From: Morchella semilibera
Lineage: Eukaryota; Ascomycota; Pezizomycetes; Pezizales; Morchellaceae
Assembly (NCBI GenBank): GCA_009192285.1
Contig: CM018603.1
Span: 3,092,588 to 3,156,587, forward strand
Direction: 5' to 3'
DNA: 64,000 bases
Positions 21,291 to 32,062 of this stretch are shown piece after piece (the first letter of the stretch is position 1; each line of letters starts with the position of its first letter). A model generated the notes under the pieces. It was not told where the DNA came from and did not search any database. It worked only from the letters and a program-made list of their open reading frames with translations. The position numbers and the translations under genes were made by a program.

Positions 21291-22284
21291 ATCACAGTGG
21301 CCGGGATATAGACCCTGTTCGACTGAGTGTTATTATATTTCTTTTATTCGGGCGAGGTCACTGTTACAAGTGTTAGTAGACTACATGAGTTTGGCTGTCA
21401 GCGGGCTGATGGACGTATGTTTATTAGATGTAATTTCTTAATACTACATAGTTGTAATGATGGCGAGGGAGCCTGCGACTGTAGCATAGAGTCACGTAGC
21501 TGCTGGTTAGTACCAAGACTACATGTAGTAATTAATACTCAGTCACATGACCATTTCCTTATTGGCCTGTTATCCAAAGATGCACTATCGATCATTGGCT
21601 CGCCACCACATTCAAACAGACGTCAGGGTAACCGCCTCCTTGGGTTACCCTCTTTTTGGTCACTGGCCCCCAGCACAAACTGTTAAAGTCTGAGTATTAT
21701 TTATTAGGCCGAGTGCCCTGGAGTTTTGGTCAAGAGGGGCTGGAAAATATATAGCCACCGACCTTTGATGGAATTGTCTTTGTCAAGCTGGCGGGTATGA
21801 ACGCGTTAGATAGCGGACTTGAATACCGCTGCTAGGCCGGCAGGTTACATGGATGCATTGTATCAAGTTGTAATTTTACTATCGTGCACGTGGTTGGAAT
21901 TCGGGTGTCGGAAACGTCAGCTCGGTGTCTAAAACATTGAGATTGAGTCAATGAGCAGCCGGGCCGTAATTCTATACAGAGCCCTCTTTTCTTTTTTTAC
22001 ATGTATGAAGACAATCAAGTCCATACTAGCATGCATCAGCGTCAACTGCAGGTCCACATATCCATACCACTTGCGCCAACTTCCCACACACCCTCTTAGC
22101 CCAGCTTAATAAGAAAAAGTCCAAATCAAGCCTCCGGCCCTCCAAATTTCTCTACAAAAATACTGCCTATATACACACTCCCGTTTAAATAAAGGGGGGG
22201 GGGAGAGAAAGGGACGGGGGAAAAAAATAAATGCTATTTTTACTCACTATATTCACAAACATATATAAAAAAAAAGAAGAAACC

Positions 22285-23567
22285 TTATGTATCCTTCACC
22301 CTCGTGAGCATGACATCCCACCCGGGCAGCCCGTTCCTCTGCATCACCTCCTTTGTGTCTTCGTCCCACTGGCCACGCCACATAAAGGCGCCAATAGACT
22401 TGAGCGCGTGGATCCCCTGGAACGCACGCAGGTTGAAGGTCTCGCGGTCAATCTTTCCGGCGAGGGCCCCGGCGTCCAGACGCTTGTTTTCGGGCTGCTC
22501 AAACACGAAGAGGGCGTAGCGGTGGTAGGGACTGCCTTTTTGTACATGCGGGGGGAGATAGGGCACGAGGGTGTCGGAGGGCTTGGCGCCGGTACCAATG
22601 GCCTGCGTTTGTGTGGGGGAGATGGTAATGTTGGAGCTGTTGGAGGGTGGGATCGGGTTAGCGGGGGCTAGAATAGACGGAGGGGGAGATGAAGGGGAGG
22701 GGCGTACACGATCCAATGGCAGCGGTAGCGGAAGCGGTCTTTTTCGAGGTCGGGGACATCTATGGAGCACCAATAGCCATTAGAACTGGCCGGCATCACC
22801 CCCAAGACGGGTGGGTATAGGTACTATGGGCATGATATACCGGGATCCACAACGGCAACAGTATATAGTTTCTCGCCCTGGCGAAAGGGAATGATCTTGA
22901 GCGTCGGCGGGCGCTCAGAGACCTTTGACCGCACAAACACTCCCGGGGAAATGTCTCGTCCCATGAAGCGCAGCTGGACATCGACACGGGGGTCAACATT
23001 GGGCAGAACGTCGGGAATTACATGCATCTGCGTGAGACGCTGCATGAGTATGGGTCTACGCATTGAGCGCCATTTCTTCTCGAGCAGGAAGCGGTAAACG
23101 GGCTTGTTCATGCCAACTGTCACAGACGATGATTGCAGATCCGTTAGCAATTGTGTCTCGTAGTGGTAGAAGTAGAATAAGTTCATGGCAGAATAGCTTA
23201 CTGATGCCCGTATCAAAGTTATACTTGACCCTCGGGTTGTTAATATCGGCCTTGACCTTGAGGTCCTCCAGGTATTTCGTCATACTCTTGACGACCCTGC
23301 TCTGGGGCGCAAGACCCTTGTACTTGATATACTTTGAGATTTTCTCGTGCTCCTCCTTGATCATGACGAGCTTCTCCTCGCGGTCTTTCCGGATCACGTC
23401 GAGCGCGTGCTGGTACGTCTGGAAGGGCATGCTCTCGATAGTGCGCATGCTCTTTGCGTGGGCCTCGCTGTTGGGCATTGCTGCTGCTGCTGTCGGTGCT
23501 CGGGCCTTTGTACGGAGCCCCGCAGGCCTATGCGGGGGAGTACGGACAGCCGGGTGCTTGCGGACAT
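22285..23567 (-). CDS. MRPL35: Mitochondrial large ribosomal subunit protein mL38
   Basis: PEBP-fold protein of the mitochondrial 54S subunit. The body runs in four exons (23202-23478, 22841-23116, 22708-22759, 22285-22636), each junction in frame. Landmarks: HAKSMRTIESMPFQTYQHAL, KPVYRFLLEKKWR, GEKLYTVAVVDP spliced to DVPDLEKDRF, then CHWIV spliced to SNITISPTQTQ, then LPPHVQKGSPYHRYALFVFE, the PEBP core. The first ~30 codons are unresolved: the best presequence-like start (23567, MSASTRLSVLPRIGLRGS) is in a different frame from the body. An 80-nt intron with a GTCCGT donor, ending just before EAHAKS, would reconcile them; so would a 38-nt intron or an indel. The alternative start is 23478 (MPNSEAHAKS), which lacks a presequence. 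Divergent partner: uL4m. Confidence 0.85.
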
Positions 23568-24005
23568 TACTGGTGTTTGTGGGTTGGTGGGGGTTGTTTT
23601 TGGCGGGGGTGGGATCGGCAGTGTGAGAGTTGAGGTTCGAGAAAAGTTTCGACGTAACGTTGTGGAGGTGTCATCCAGATGTACCCAAGGCTCTTGAACA
23701 GAACGCCACACAAAGTGTGATTCCTGCAAATACTTCAAACCTTTCATCAAACCTTTTATCCATCTCGCCTCTATTCTCCGAGAAGATCGGAGGTCGCAGT
23801 CACAGCCAGAAAACCCATCACGCACAGCGATAACGAATCATCCATCGAACCTGATACATCCCCTGCCATATCAGACTCACCCTAACCCTCGGGAGCTGGC
23901 GATCTACAGATTCAAGATATCAACTCAACACATCTACATCCGCACCCCCAACCATACATACGGAACTGTCGAGGGAGTATCGAATCGGAAAATACAGGAT
24001 TGACA
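23568..24005. promoter_or_regulatory. Bidirectional promoter of two mitoribosomal protein genes
   Basis: About 438 bp separates the start codons of divergent mL38 and uL4m, both 54S subunit proteins, so a shared promoter is expected. A CCCTAACCCT telobox-like string lies near 23879-23888. The mL38-proximal part (about 23655-23712) contains two strings that recur near 20205-20405. I see no decisive factor site. Confidence 0.5.
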
Positions 24006-25057
24006 ATGGCTATGAGATCAATTAGCACTGGCCGAGGCCTTCTCGGTGGTCGCGGAGTATTGGATATGCTGAAGGTTTTTTTCCCCTTACCCCACCTGTT
24101 TAGTATATATATACTTCACGAGGGATTCTCACAAGTGCATGTAGGCCCTTCAAACTCGCTCCATGGCCACTGAGGCTACTGCCTCTCCTTCCGTCAAAAT
24201 TCTCACCATTGACCCTCCACCCCCGCCCTCCTTCGCCTACAGAAAAGGTCTCTTCTCATCCCCCCCCACCCACCCCCGTCTCTCTAAGACAGCCCAGCTA
24301 ACACGCCCACCCAGCACCCACTGTCCTCGCCACAATCCACCGCTTCCCCTCCCTGGAGCCCTCCCACTTTGAGCCCTTCCCCAGCGACTTCCTGTTTGCG
24401 CCCCTCCGGCGCGACATCCTCCACCGCGCCATCACCTTCGAGGGCGACTGTCACCGCCTCGGTCTTGCCTCCACAAAGACGCGCCGCGAGATCCACGGTT
24501 CCGGGCATAAGCTGCGCCCTCAGAAGGGAACGGGTCGTGCTCGTCTCGGTGATAAGTCGTCGCCTATGCTGCGCGGTGGTGCCGTCTCCCACGGACCCCG
24601 GCCCAGAAGCTTTGCGACAAAGCTCCCGAGGAAAATGTACGACATGGCTTGGAGGACGGCGCTGAGCTACCGCTACAGAAGGGGGCAGTTGGTGGTCGTG
24701 GGGGGGGATCTGGAGATTGGAGAGCCGGATGCCGGGCTGGCGAAGAGCATCCTGGGCGCGCATGGGTGGGGGAATGCGGGAGGGAGGAGCCTGCTCATCA
24801 CGAGGTATGAGAGGCACTATTTAAAGAGGGCTATGGAGACCCTGGGGGCTGAGGGGAGAGTGCTGACGGTGGAAGAGGTGGATGTGAAGGATCTGGTGAG
24901 CTTGTCAATGTTTTTTTTTTGTTTTGGGGGTGGGGGGTTTACGTTTGAGTTTGGTTTGGTTAGAGTGCTAACGTCGTGATTATAGTTGGAAATGGGTAGG
25001 ATCGTTATCGAGAGGGAGGCGCTGCTGTATTTCCAGGCGGAGCGCAGCGAGCAGTAG
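24006..25057 (+). CDS. YML6: Mitochondrial large ribosomal subunit protein uL4m
   Basis: Bacterial L4-type protein of the mitochondrial 54S subunit, lining the exit tunnel. Four exons (24006-24074, 24145-24247, 24315-24895, 24986-25057) join in frame to 274 residues, close to yeast Yml6. The N-terminus (MAMRSISTGRGLLGGRG, then ALQTRSMA) is a basic presequence. The uL4 core is clear: STKTRREIHGSGHKLRPQKG, TGRARLGDKSSPMLRGG, GPRPRSFATKLPRKM, then the Rossmann-like half with LLITRYERHYLKRAMETLG. Introns are 70, 67 and 90 nt. It is divergent from mL38, so the two are probably co-expressed. Confidence 0.92.
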
Positions 25058-25569
25058 AGGGAGGGGGAAAATAAGAGTAGCTTTGGATACTCATGTAAAA
25101 TAAAGTTATAAAAGAAACAATTGATATCAATAAGATGACTGCCTGACTCCTAGTAATTAATCAAGTATAGCCAGTATTTTAATTAAATAGTGTAGTATTT
25201 GTTGTGTATGTAAACATTTCCACCTCTGAAACAGGGTGAATGATCGAAACAGCCATAAAAATCATAATCATAATCATAATCATTGATGCCCGGGCGGGCG
25301 TGCATGCATTTGGGCCCGATTGGTATTTTCTGCATGTAACTCCGTTAGTCGCACAGCCTCCCCCACCAAAGTTTTGACTTAACCACCACCACTGCCGACC
25401 ACCGAGACCACAACAACAACTGCAACTGCAACGCCGACGTCTGCTGCAGCAGCATACCCGTCATATACCGAACATCCCCGTACCCTCCCCTCATACTTCC
25501 CCCCCCCCCTCTGCCCTCCTACCTCCCTCCTTCTCTCTCCCTTTCCTTTTCTCTCTCTTACACACTTCA
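25058..25569. other. Intergenic, uL4m to HIBCH
   Basis: No gene. A short ATCATA tandem lies at 25261-25283. The last ~190 bp is strongly pyrimidine-rich on the plus strand and is probably the 5' leader and promoter of the next gene. Confidence 0.5.
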
Positions 25570-27313
25570 ATGCTGCTCCGGACAAGTTGTGCTCGTCGAC
25601 TGCTGCTGCTGTCGAGACCAACAAACACCACTATAACCACCACAACCGCCATGCCTCTGCGCTCAAAGATCATGAATCCTGCGTTCCAGAAGGTAATAAT
25701 GAAATATCTAGTCTCTAGGGGATAACTCTCTGTTGGCTGGGCTGTAATTGATTGACTTACCGGATGGTTGGCCTCTCCGTAGATGTCAATGTCCTCGAAA
25801 ACCCCCAAAACTATCCCAAATTTTCCTGAAGAGAATCCCGCAGACGACGTCCTCTTCAACTCCACCTTTGGCATTCGCACAATTCTGCTGAACCGTCCTT
25901 CAAAACTCAATGCGCTCAACAAGTCCATGATCGAGAAGATTGTCCCGCGCCTACAAGTACGTCTCCCCCGGCCTCACATAGCCACTACCACCACCACGTT
26001 CTAACCCACACACAACAACACAACAACAGGAATGGGAAAAGTCCCAGCTCGCAAACATCATAATCCTCAAGGGTGCCGGCGGCCGGGCCCTGTGCGCTGG
26101 CGGTGATGTCGGGGCCCTTGCGGAGCTCAACAAGACTGGTGAGGAGGGAGCCCAGAAGTCCACAGCGTACTTTGGCCTCGAGTACCAGCTCGACCATCTG
26201 ATCGCAACCTACACGAAGCCGTATGTGGCCTTTATGGATGGCATAACCATGGGCGGCGGCGTGGGGCTCAGCGTGCATGCGCCGTTCAGGATCGCGACGG
26301 AGAAGACGCACTTTGCGATGCCAGAGACAAAGATTGGGTTTTTTCCCGGACGTGGGAGGGAGCTTCTTCTTGCCGAGGCTGGATGGGCAAATCGGCACGT
26401 ATCTCGCGCTGACGAGTGAGTCGTTAAAGGGCGTGCAGGCGCTGTGAGTAACATCATGTTCCTTCTTGATATGTACATTTGTGTAAGTCTATGCATTGAA
26501 GCTGACGGATCGGACCGCACGCAGATACGCCGGCATCGCAACCCACTACATCCACTCCTCAAGTCTTCCCGACCTCGAGGCCCGTCTCGCCGAGCTCACA
26601 TTCGACGACCTCGCCACCTCCCGTGAGAAATGGGCCATCATCAACAGCACCATCGAAGAATTCAGCACCGGCGTCCCCGCCGAGCCCATCAAGCTCGGCG
26701 GCCAAGTCCGCAAATCCATCGATGCCTGCTTCTCCCACAACACCGTGGAGGAGATCATCTCCGCTCTTCGCGACCACAACACCCCCTGGGCCGAGGAAAC
26801 GCTCGCCACTCTGCTGCTGCGCTCACCACTGTCGCTGCGCGTCACGCTCCAGCTCATGCGCCTGGGCACCGGCTACGAGTGGACCATCGCCGAGGCGTTC
26901 CAGCGCGAGTATGCCGTTGCCTCGCACTTCATGCGGCACCCAGACTTTATTGAGGGTGTCGAGCACGTGCTGATGAAGAAGGGGGGGGCCCCGCGGTGGG
27001 ACCCGGCGACCCTGGACGAGCTGGACGATGCCAAGGTCAGGGCGTTTGTGAACCCGGCGCCGGGGATCAGAGGCTGAGGCTGCTGAGGGATCCGGGCGCG
27101 GGCGACTACGAAAAGTATCCGCACGAGGGGATTGGGCTCCCGACGGAGGCCGAGATCAGGAGGTTTATAGTCGGGAGGAGCTGTGTCAGGGAGGATGTGG
27201 TGGGGTATTTTGTGGATGTGAAGGAGGGGAAGGACGGTGTGAGGGCAAAGGTTGAGGATGTGTTGGAGCGGATGACGGGCGTGGATGATGGGTTTGTGAA
27301 GTGGAAGGAGTAG
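25570..27313 (+). CDS. 3-hydroxyisobutyryl-CoA hydrolase, mitochondrial, with two frame breaks
   Basis: Crotonase-fold hydrolase releasing 3-hydroxyisobutyrate from its CoA ester in mitochondrial valine catabolism. Exons: 25570-25692, 25783-25956, 26030-26443, 26525-27313. Presequence [17 protein letters not shown]; then [38 protein letters not shown] (oxyanion hole) and [28 protein letters not shown]. After GFFP the frame shifts by one base: the expected [20 protein letters not shown] is in another frame, consistent with one extra G at 26337-26339. Near 27070 a second, opposite shift separates [10 protein letters not shown] from [17 protein letters not shown] and [11 protein letters not shown], which completes the normal C-terminus. 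Exon lengths fit exactly one extra and one missing base. Everything else is intact, so assembly indels are more likely than a dead gene. Confidence 0.85.
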
Positions 27314-30300
27314 GCTGGAGTACAGTGAGGGCAGATGGTGGTTTGTAGATCATCCATATATGTATAGAATGAATTGCTCGGGTCGTTTTTTAGACTGCTG
27401 TGGAGTGATCATTGACCCATTACTTATTACTTGAAACTATAATATTTCTCTCTCTCCGCCCAATGGGCAACTATGCCGTTATGACAGCTCATGTTCTATA
27501 TCTATGGCTATATCGACCCATACGTAGAAATAGATACCCTCGTGTCCATTATCTGACCGAACCAAAATTAAACCCAATATTTCCTCTAATAATTTCATAA
27601 TCTAGACCTAGACCCGCGCGCCCGCCAAACACATTCCTCCACATATCAAGCACACCGGCGGCAGTGGGCAGATAAAGCACCTTGCATGCAAGATCAGGTT
27701 CTCTATAAAGACATACATACATACACTACAGGCGCAAATACATGCATGTATAAGCATAGCTACAAGTACATAGCTTGGCGGTTCAACATTGTGTTATACC
27801 GCTGCACCACCACCATAGAGGGGTTGCGGGCGTGTATTTGCGGTAGGTAGGTGTTCATGCAGGAGTATAGGCCATGACCCCCGCGTCCGTCCGGCGCCTG
27901 TTCGTTGTCCCGCAATAGCTAGTAATGTAAGTTGATGCCCACCCCGGCGTAGATCAGCACCACAGAGAGCGAGTGATATCCTATGATCAAACCAACCTCA
28001 ACCTCTGGTGGCTAGGCCGGGGTTTGTTGTTCCTGATCCGATGCAATAGGCTACAATACCTACCACTCGTTTTTCCGCCTTTTCTCTTGGGGCTAATGGC
28101 ACTCCCGCGGGGGGGGGGGGTTGCAAATGGACAATTCTTTTATATAGCAGGCATACCCCCACATAACCAGGCTCGACCCTGTCCTAACCAGAACCCCACA
28201 CTAAAATGGGAGATCGCGGCGAGTGATTTCCTATGAAGAAGCTTAGTTCCACGTCATGGTGACAAGCCGGCCGGGGTGCCGTAATTCAGGGTAGCCTTGT
28301 TTCGGGTATGCACCGACGGTGCGGTACGGCGGATCTAGGATTTCTCACCACGTCTTACCACGTCTTACCACCCCACTATTTGGCACTAGGTTGGCTGCCC
28401 GTGGGTGGTGGGGTTTTTAGATCGGTCTACTGATAATAAACGAACCCTGCTCGATTTAAGGAACCAGAGGAGAGGTGAATTAATGACCACGGAGGCGCCA
28501 ACACCCGAATTCGTGGATTTGGCGGTAGATACGCGCATGCTAGCCCACATATTCTGGAACAGGTCATTTAAGCCCTATGTGTATGGACATGGTTTAGCCA
28601 TGTTTGGTAGAGTTAGGCGCTGTCCTTGCGTTGCTAGTCATCAGGCCCTCCTCTCTAGCTTTTATCACAGGGTACCCACGGTGCATTTGTAGACAAGTAT
28701 TTCTGCCCCGCTGTCTTTTGGGAGGGGGAGTGACTGGAGCAAGACATTGCGGGGATGGTTGCGGGGGCGTTATGGGTTGATGTGTGTATGGGGGCTACAT
28801 GTATATATGGGCTTGCACCCTCCATTTAATTTGAAGTTGCGCCACTCGAGAAGCGGCCTCCTGTGTGTGGCTTGAGGCAGTGGACAGCGCCGGCCGTTGT
28901 GGGGGTTGGTGCGTCGGAGTATGTTTCTGGTGGTTTGACTGCTGGTTTTGTGGTGGGGGGGGGGGGGGGTTGTGTGGGCTGCAGCTTCAATGCGGGATGT
29001 CTGGTGGGGAGGCGGTTAGTTAACGGGAAAGCTGCTGGGTCTTTGATAGGGCAGTCTTGAAAACTGTGGTAGGCAGAAGACTACTTGGAGGTATGGGGCA
29101 ACGATGCTACAAATACTATGGCGATCACCCCGAGAAGAGTCGATACCAGTCCAGTGCGTGGGGTTTGTTTCCCCGCAAGCTAGAAAGCCCCTTTGACCTA
29201 GGCCCGCACCCAGCCCTCGTCTGCTCGTAGGGGATGGGTACGAGACTACATGTACCTTTGACCAAGCCCTTCGCTATCACTAAGGACGAAATGCGGAGTC
29301 AGTTGAGCAAGCAGGCGGCTATGGAGTGTCGCTAACGCTACGGCTGGATGGTGATGGGATTGTTATCATTATGGCTGGTGTAGGTTTATAGTCGTTTGAC
29401 GTAGTCCTGCTCGCCAATACTGTGGCATTTCTATTAGAGAAGATTACTGTTGTAGATGCTGATCCGCTGGCGGGGGTATGGACTCTTAAGTGGTCAGTAT
29501 ATACACATACACTATTTTCCCAACCCACAGTCCGGAATAGCGTGCTCCTTATTATGTCTACCGGGATGCGTCATGTCGTATCACTCGCTACCTGCTTGGG
29601 CCCGCTTGTTGTAACGCATGTCGCTTCCATCATGCCTAGGAAACCATTGTGCTCTACGGTGGTAGAGACAAGGCAAGGAAGCAAGGAAGGGTAGGGGAGC
29701 TCTTATATATATATATATAGCCACTGGCCTATGGTACTCTACATGTAGATCTGGTTGTCACCGCGGGTACGTGTGCGCGCGTGTGGGGTGGTGGAGATTG
29801 CACACAGTTACATACATGTATTTTGTTGTGGGAGCACTTGGTACCCACCACCACCACCACACATACCCCTCCCAAAGCACCCGGTACAAGAATGTGAGAC
29901 AGACCACCACCCGGTACCGGTACAGAGGACCAAAACAAGCTTTGGAAAGAAAAAAAGACGCATGGGATGATCATGAGGAGCACAGTGTAACCTGGTTGGT
30001 GATGATGGGGGGGGGCTTGGCACCAGGGTCGGTTTGGCAACATCCTCCCCCACCAATAACGCAATGGCTTCTTCTCGAAGAAAGGCGTTTCGAGCCCGGG
30101 AAGTGACGACATTTCATCGCACTTGTAAGTACGGTAGGTAATGGGAATGATATGAGGGCCGCGACTATGCGCATACCCGCCGATGCACCTGCCGAGATCT
30201 TCCCCAGCGCGGCGCCCGCAGAGATAGGGTGCATACACAGTCTTTGGCACGGAGTAGCTGATACTCTATGGTAGCAGATATGTGAATTCGAAATTGGAGA

Positions 30301-31228
30301 GTGTGGATTGGATTATCGCACTACAATCCCAAAACCGCGCTAGCATTAGGATAGCCCCTGAGCTGCGGCGGCTGATAAGAGGCTCTAGAAGCTACAGCCA
30401 TCTACATACATGTAAGTACCTTCTTCGCAGCTCGCCAGCTATCAATCAATATCAATGCTCCCCAGACAAGACAGTTAAAGATAGCTACTGCTGCCTGCCA
30501 CGTAGAAGAGTTCCGATAGGACGGACGGACGACCGCGAGGGAAAAGGTTGGATAAGATAGGAGAAGCACACATACTTTCCGTTCCTAGCCGATAGCAATT
30601 ATTAGTAAACTCCGACCCCCCCCACCCCTACCAATCCGATCGTGAACACCAACCCCCGGCCCAGGGTTGATTATTAGCAATCAAGGTCATGTGTGTGTGT
30701 GCAACGCTGTGGAAATGAGAATGTCGAAGCGTACAGGTACCCTTTCACGATGCGATGCCCCGAGAGGCGAGAAGCGGGTTTAAGACACGATGGAATTAAT
30801 GGTTTGCTCACGCAGTCTTACTCTGGTCCCGTGGGCGGATTGCTACTCTACTCTACTCTAGCTATGGATGTAGCTATGTGTGTGTGTATGTATGTATCTG
30901 GATCCCCTGGCTGCGTAGGTATGAGGTAGGTATGAGGGCAGAGTATGGAGGGAGAGAGGGTCTAGAGTAGGTACGCACATCATGTAGCATGCAGATAAGG
31001 GGGACCTTTGGGAGCGGAGGCAGGGCAGGGCTGGGCTGAGTGGTTCTTGATAACGTGCCGGCGAGAGCGAGATATAAAAGCTTACGCCGTTCCCTGTAGC
31101 TACTACATCTTTCCCGCCTTAAAAATCACCAACGTCCCCAATCAACCCCACGCTACATTAACTGATCAGTTCAGCATTGTCACTTTTTTAAGAAAAATTC
31201 AAATTTAATTGATACAATAATCCCCATA
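27314..31228. other. Gene-free 3.9 kb
   Basis: No supportable gene on either strand. It contains G runs at about 28108-28118 and 28957-28970, five TACATGTA copies (28796, 29247, 29740, 29813, 30407), a CA/GT-rich patch near 29770-29880 and CTACT repeats near 30840. A half tRNA-like string near 27780-27830 was rejected. Confidence 0.5.
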
Positions 31229-32062
31229 ATGTCCTTCAAGCACACGGCCACCCAAGCCCGCGTCCTCCTCCGCTCCGCCAATGCTGCCCAGCGCACCCTC
31301 CCACAGCAGATGTATGCGTCGGCGCCATTAATGGATGCGCCCCCTACCCGCCCAGTTGGCACCAGGGAGTACTCTGGCGTGAAGCTGACTGGCAATGAGG
31401 CCGTCGGCATAGCTACAAGCAGTGACTGTGAGTATTTAGACACACATACACATCTATACTACTGCTTCCAAGATGTAGACTAACAGTGTCAGTCTCATTT
31501 CCGGCACTGGCCGCCCGAGTAGCAAGTCTCGAGGCCGCCCACGACTTCCAGATCACCACCAGCAACGCCGAGCTCTCCCGCTCGCTCCGCCGCCGCGCCG
31601 TAGCACCGAAGCCTGTCCAGCCCGAGACCGTGGACCTCTTCCCCCGCGACCTCGAGAGCAGCATCCTCAAGAACCTTGCACGGGCAGGGCACCACGAGAC
31701 GTTCGAGAGTATGCCCCCTCCATAATCTCTTCTCACAACGCTACACATTCTAACGTCTCCATTTGTAAATGTGTGTAGAAGTACGAGCGCGCTACTTTGC
31801 CGACGCCAGGCGCAAGCTCTCAAACGCCAAGATCCTCCAGCCGGGACAGGCCTACCACGAGCACGGGAAGCGTGTCGTCAGGCTGCTGCTCCAGCACGGG
31901 TGCATCTCGGAGGAGGTGTACTTTGCGGCCGCGGGGCGCGAGGTCGGGATGCGCATGCTGGACGGGAATGTGTTTGAGCTCGACCTCGACTCCAGGGAGA
32001 TCTCGTTCACGTCTACGGTGATGAGGGAGTTTTGTAAGCGGGAGAAGGCGCTCTGGGTTTGA
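31229..32062 (+). CDS. Unrecognised protein, possibly mitochondrial
   Basis: Three exons (31229-31427, 31493-31708, 31779-32062) join in frame to 232 residues with clean GT-AG introns of 65 and 70 nt. The N-terminus (MSFKHTATQARVLLRSANAA) is Arg/Ser/Ala-rich and free of acidic residues for about 30 residues, like a mitochondrial presequence. The middle is helical and charged (LAARVASLEAAHDFQITTSN, then SLRRRAVAPKPVQPETVDLF). The C-terminus (YHEHGKRVVRLLLQHGCI, then FKLDL-like strands and MREFCKREKALWV) looks compact. I do not recognise the family and assign no function. The spliced frames and steady composition make it a convincing gene. Confidence 0.7.

Larger units (their letters stand above)
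17433..22284. other. Repeat-rich gene-poor region
   Basis: Nearly 4.9 kb without a confident gene. Contents listed separately: a foldback element (17942-18519), a possible small minus-strand gene (18933-19307) and coiled-coil gene debris (20707-21290). A segment near 20200-20410 shares two strings with the mL38 upstream region. TACATGTA occurs at 18059, 21520 and 21998. A G run is near 22195. Confidence 0.5.

Noticed and set aside
22708-22759. Apparent frameshift in mL38 near CHWIV
   Set aside because: An intron with donor GTACGC and acceptor CAACAG restores the expected CHWIV-SNITISPT join, so no lesion is needed.
27780-27835. tRNA-like string with GGTGGTGCAGCGG on the minus strand
   Set aside because: Resembles a D-arm, but there is no B-box or T-arm within tRNA distance.
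28405-28692. 95-codon plus-strand frame
   Set aside because: No domain, no splice partners and repeat-like surroundings.
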